64,000 bases of DNA. Origin: Prolixibacteraceae bacterium. Its GTDB lineage: Bacteria; Bacteroidota; Bacteroidia; Bacteroidales; Prolixibacteraceae. Made by a program: the position numbers and the translations under genes. This document shows positions 63,301 to 64,000 of the stretch, in pieces. Numbering within the stretch: the first letter of the stretch is position 1; each line of letters begins with the position of its first letter. The stretch lies in contig JAOARB010000020.1 in the NCBI GenBank assembly GCA_025210775.1, forward strand, positions 124,001 to 188,000, given 5' to 3'. The notes under the pieces were generated by a model. That model did not search any database. It saw only the letters and a list, made by a program, of their open reading frames with translations, and was not told the DNA's origin.

Positions 63301-64000
63301 AAAGCAACTTGGGCAGATGTAACATGGATAAACGAACAAGATGAGTTCTATACTAATGAGTCATTAACAATACTTCTATCAGAGGACGTTGATTTCACTC
63401 TTTCTAGTGATAATAGTAATGTTATAACAACGCAAGACAAAACGATCACCTCTGTTGGTCCAGGTAGTGCAACAGTTACTATTTCAATAGCTGGTGATAC
63501 AAATCATGATCCATATCAGATTGTAAAACAGATTAATGTTGTTACTCAAAAACCAGTTGTTCTAACTTCTGTAAGCGATATCTATTTAAAAGGATTACTT
63601 TCTTCTTATACCATCATACTAAAAGCAGAAGATCCAGATACGCCATTATCAGCTCTTACAAATTGGGAAATTCGTAATGTTGAAGATAAAGACAATAACG
63701 GAAACAAAGCTTTCAGAGTGAATAGTAATACTGGAGAACTTACAATCAATGACTATGATGAATTGTTCATGTATGGCAATCATATCTATAACATTGAAGC
63801 AAGAGTAAGTGATGGTGTTAATTATAGTGATTGGAAATCAATCCAAATCTACATCTATGACAATAGATTAACACAAAGCTTCACTTCTGACTTTATTGAT
63901 GAAGCATCATTTACAGATCTTCAAATCGATCAACCAGAGACAACAGACGAAGGACTTGAATTGCTATATACTAGTTCTGATACTCAGGTAGTAGATACCA
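54325..64000 (+). CDS. Giant multidomain surface adhesin (5' part, runs past the window end)
   Basis: Frame open for 3225 codons from ATG 54325 to the end without a stop. Signal peptide MSKKTLLLFLFLFFTSFGYA. In order: a unique N-terminal region; a fibronectin-III-like domain (about 193-290); a choice-of-anchor D-like domain (about 300-410; NFGDILIGNSKTNTYTIKNIG); another FnIII-like domain (about 415-520); cadherin/CSPG-like tandem repeats (about 530-1070) of the type SLPxxGxLxxNGxxI with NDxPxI boundaries; a LamG-like domain (about 1073-1270; ALTFTGNGYVDIKNL); more such repeats (to about 1930); and from residue 2133 four units of about 350 residues, each with Ig-like, MBG-like (ITVTAKSETRIYGVSNPTF) and cadherin-like parts. 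The end, beyond the window, would be expected to carry a T9SS sorting domain. Probably adhesion or polysaccharide binding; cotranscription with the GH18 gene is possible. Confidence 0.93.
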   Translation, partial: MSKKTLLLFLFLFFTSFGYAEIKTFTFENSYNNNTNYTEAGTSINLLKTFTIIKNSNIPIGINGSNGIMGNTSLPTENEVGGFYMYSHYLYLKSLNLKVTNSSNSSIYTDKDIYLVGYLYDSPVFRYKIPEDIYNSDPNNNNGYTLVDLTAIDDLDIDHTIIDKLMFENPSKDVYLKIDDLQYDKRSISSEKLPVLRMVELSNIQKSSVTVSSRLLTYGNGYTERGFVYSTTDETPTESEGATLYPITDDWIWYYSSFSYTIENMARNTPYYVRAYVKNKHGIRYSFSNPALSGESTILQFKSNGKNIENNSDNTSTNNNTNFGDILIGNSKTNTYTIKNIGSQTFNITSNPFLSVEQTSNVFSITEPSPFLQIAGHDSKDFTIEASTQTPGIYRKRIKAKNGETEEYSFVVKATFYKKAELLSSPSANVEQTKTTIIATIAPNFNNTSVEIEYGLDQNLDHSVKLSEKLFSRSNSILFSIELPVIKSGATHYYRIKLVNDAGETTSSIYSYESIIVPPSIDTNTGFTLQEGETHILSSSEFKVSDNNLQIPTITISSIPQHGALYKENTILSIGNTFLQDDINTGKITYVHDATETSSDSFTLSVKNSLHALLPETVNISITNSNDAPIAIQQTRIGEKNIPVTFTKNHFTDNTFDEEGDPLTKIKITSLPTTGSLTLNSNPIIIGQEIPLSGTANIEYIVGSEGIFNFTWKAFTNTYSIDSAAIIIEISKDLTPPVITDWSFTINEDELTAIPETKWTENYTDTEPLAKIALISSDPEISFFLGSVPLTLPAEITANQLSNLKCISAENFNGIAKARWDASDGTTYTDGDKQITFTITTLDDSPTAEGFTITGTEETDLPLEEIDFTSKYIDIENDPFTSIKIDPSKTHGLLKVDGSNVTTSPINVSDISKIIYTPIQNSYGNKVDSIYYKVINANAESTDWYVIYIDLNGVNDNPTNQNLSFSTREDNDYRFVSLMFSHHYSDPENDPQESIKIVSLPDKGALRLNGIDVMVNQEILISEISNLTFTPIANEYGTNYTTFEYQSKDGSAFSPTYTVTANVTSVTDPIVLGFHNALTFTGNGYVDIKNLNDFPNSNFTFEMMVKPTGKNLHQVIASSLENRQGWEIGIDAQNHWYITYGDVLSTHTETFTEVDTFDKWYKIVLVGGATPSISIIRNTTTELNNKLIHTLAIGSNTEIVLGKNRGQGNNYFTGVIDEVYLWSKIRTKTESLDIFKIISSNEPGLYAYWDCNDIEGIKLKDDIGTHNGIIQGDLYYESTGHVVFDVTDEEVPLTTKMKYTDWDNQQSQVDIGFIYGGSAVFTTSTSDDRNTILYTPKTNFSGISEVIYQLNSNNTLKGHHYIKVNNVDDLPEIIQQTIYLGDEDFIAIDINRFKDNFIDHDNDPLDEIIIKSLPSNGTLSHNGVNITIDQVFTVSQLESSVIKYTPNEHYSGVDSISWNCIANSKNATTDAKIYFNVQKPINPIILKDSTIYIREDETITLTQSNISEMMSDDSKASKIAFIESPSNGYISKNGVIQQTPFELDYSNLDASNIVIHFTANWNGQDTIRWDIKDNNGYTDGDATIAIHVVPINDIPEITDITIQMTEDVKHLFKTTIFSTNYYDLEGDEAHIVKINSLPLHGELYYNGALIEPTQIPVSLQINTQGLLEYIPKMNYYGKDNVKYQVQDILLGTSNEANLIFDINEENDAPKNSNIVINIDEDNIHSFSNDFNLGYSDEEGDELQDVIIKTLPILGKLLFNGIEVTSNQLPLIIPKLDVSSLTYSPNLNESGTPYVSFIYSVTDKNNRESLDYYININVKSIEDTPEISGDIKITLDEDHKFYFTDHIFKDVFIDYEHYGLQSVKITTIESGVTLEYNNTTATVGTVIPIADITQLCYTPNANENAKAKKLFTFTLIDSQNTETSNTATCMADIIPVNDPPIITDLGLWTVKEGTLFSHTLEVTNPDQDQLTYSIVSGPVGMTISNTGVITWQANVETDKIDDIVIRISDGIYNVDLNAETTIQNVNNKLPVVTTESITLNLKNLDSATKPILTATDKDFGTTTFQDWTIVSQTDYDNNGQDPFSIDPQTGELSYNDIDELYIENNPGYTIQVTVSDGVNTSVTKSMSITLNDNRLTQTVAASFINGTDYDMPTTTQPVQSDAQLVLNYTSSDTNVATVNGNLLNILSVGTTQIEVKQEGNHTYKPFSKTFTFTVYKASITVTAKSETRIYGVSNPTFTYEVTGARIGDTNIFTTEPTLSTTATETSNVGIYPITIIGGVSDKYDITTYKNGTLNITKAEWNATWTNYKPEIYINETIDIQISELATYTVSSDNVIVISVLNHNIKGNDIGASDITISIEADINHNAQDIIKTVSVINEKPVVTSTSADIYLKSLDPDYKVQLTAEDNDNPQSILNQWELRHVQDKDNDGIVAFDVDPDTGELIILDYDELICCNGNHAYNFEVRVNDGIEYSNWTNLQINIYDNREEQTVSGIFIQNAIYTDLGFNQPETSDQGIPLTYNSADNLIAKPAGRYLEVNGIGSTTIEAKAAGNNLYRSYEVTFTFTVAKAPITVTAENKTRGFEELEPTFTYMVSGARAGDTDIYSVEPTLTTDATMYSPTGDYNILISGGTSDKYIPNYVNGTLTITKAEWNIVWTNEQTEFNINETLLVELSRPVSFTVSSDNTNVISTQGATLKAEGKGNAKITISIQGDINHNPKVIEFDIHVVNQKPIVTSSSFDIYLKGLLPTDNIQFTATDVDGSNFERWEARYIQDKDNNSILPATMDAVTGILNITDYDELFKYGDHTYNFQVRVNDGISYSDWKDIQINIYDNRDLQNITASYIQSTVFTNLEVMQPEDSDQNLPLTYHSSDENVVSVNANTFVINRVGSSVITVEQSGNNEYLPYSHSFAFTVVKAPITVTADSKTRVYGDMNPMFTYSVTGTRSGDTNIFTIEPNMSTTATETSNVGQYTIAISGGMSDNYMPSYINGNLDITKATWADVTWINEQDEFYTNESLTILLSEDVDFTLSSDNSNVITTQDKTITSVGPGSATVTISIAGDTNHDPYQIVKQINVVTQKPVVLTSVSDIYLKGLLSSYTIILKAEDPDTPLSALTNWEIRNVEDKDNNGNKAFRVNSNTGELTINDYDELFMYGNHIYNIEARVSDGVNYSDWKSIQIYIYDNRLTQSFTSDFIDEASFTDLQIDQPETTDEGLELLYTSSDTQVVDT
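60721..64000 (+). repeat. About 350-residue tandem repeats in the giant adhesin
   Basis: Four unit starts marked by an Arg-containing YDNRxxQ-type start (NDNRLTQTVAASF, YDNREEQTVSGIF, YDNRDLQNITASYIQ, YDNRLTQSFTSDF) lie at about 60721, 61774, 62815 and 63865, spacings of 1053, 1041 and 1050 bases. Each unit holds an Ig-like, an MBG-like (ITVTA..TR..G..NPTFTY) and a cadherin-like part ending in ...VNDGIxYSDWK. The fourth is cut by the window. Confidence 0.85.

Overview
The window comes from an AT-rich member of the Bacteroidota, most likely a Bacteroidales/Marinilabiliales-type marine or anaerobic lineage (the order is an inference). The evidence is the -7 element TAnnTTTG upstream of many genes, few Shine-Dalgarno sites, type IX secretion (T9SS) proteins (PorP/SprF-like, a gliding-type C-terminal sorting domain), a Bacteroidota-style LptD, and housekeeping genes (ftsK, gyrB, dnaA, murB, lptD) of that phylum. 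I saw no tRNA, rRNA, CRISPR array, insertion sequence or prophage.

Left part (1-17.2 kb): the 3' part of an FtsK translocase gene with a LolA-like carrier behind it; a WbqC-family gene; a lone ECF sigma factor; a metal-tailed FKBP isomerase; an oxygen-defence pair (superoxide reductase and 2-Cys peroxiredoxin); a YitT membrane protein; a coiled-coil protein with a GH16/LamG-like C-terminus; a patatin with an outer-membrane barrel; a run yicC-gmk-nadD; a TM1586-type nitroreductase; murB; and gyrB. Between gyrB and the next gene is a 748-base gap with a large inverted array of 11-bp CCATGGTT units.

Middle part (17.9-38.7 kb): an outer-membrane barrel and a large TPR protein form a coupled pair; then an FtsE-like ATPase, a glycosyltransferase with a PorT-like barrel, pyrB-pyrI with a GAF-domain methionine sulfoxide reductase homologue, a YigZ/IMPACT protein, dnaA, an MCE/MlaD protein with a periplasmic amidase (divergent from lptD), an RluA pseudouridine synthase, and a K+-dependent-type membrane pyrophosphatase.

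Right part (38.9-64 kb) is the accessory, surface-directed part. Four genes on the minus strand look like one operon: a 1952-residue secreted protein built like a phage tail fibre (decapeptide repeats, beta repeats, tail-collar C-terminus), a small protein with a T9SS type B sorting domain, a PorP/SprF-like outer-membrane protein, and a PorE-like TPR/propeller/OmpA protein. My best candidate for a little-described system is this T9SS-linked tail-fibre-like appendage. After it come a tricorn-like protease and, divergently, a GH18 lipoprotein followed by a giant multidomain adhesin whose reading frame is open from 54325 to the end of the window (3225 codons, no stop).
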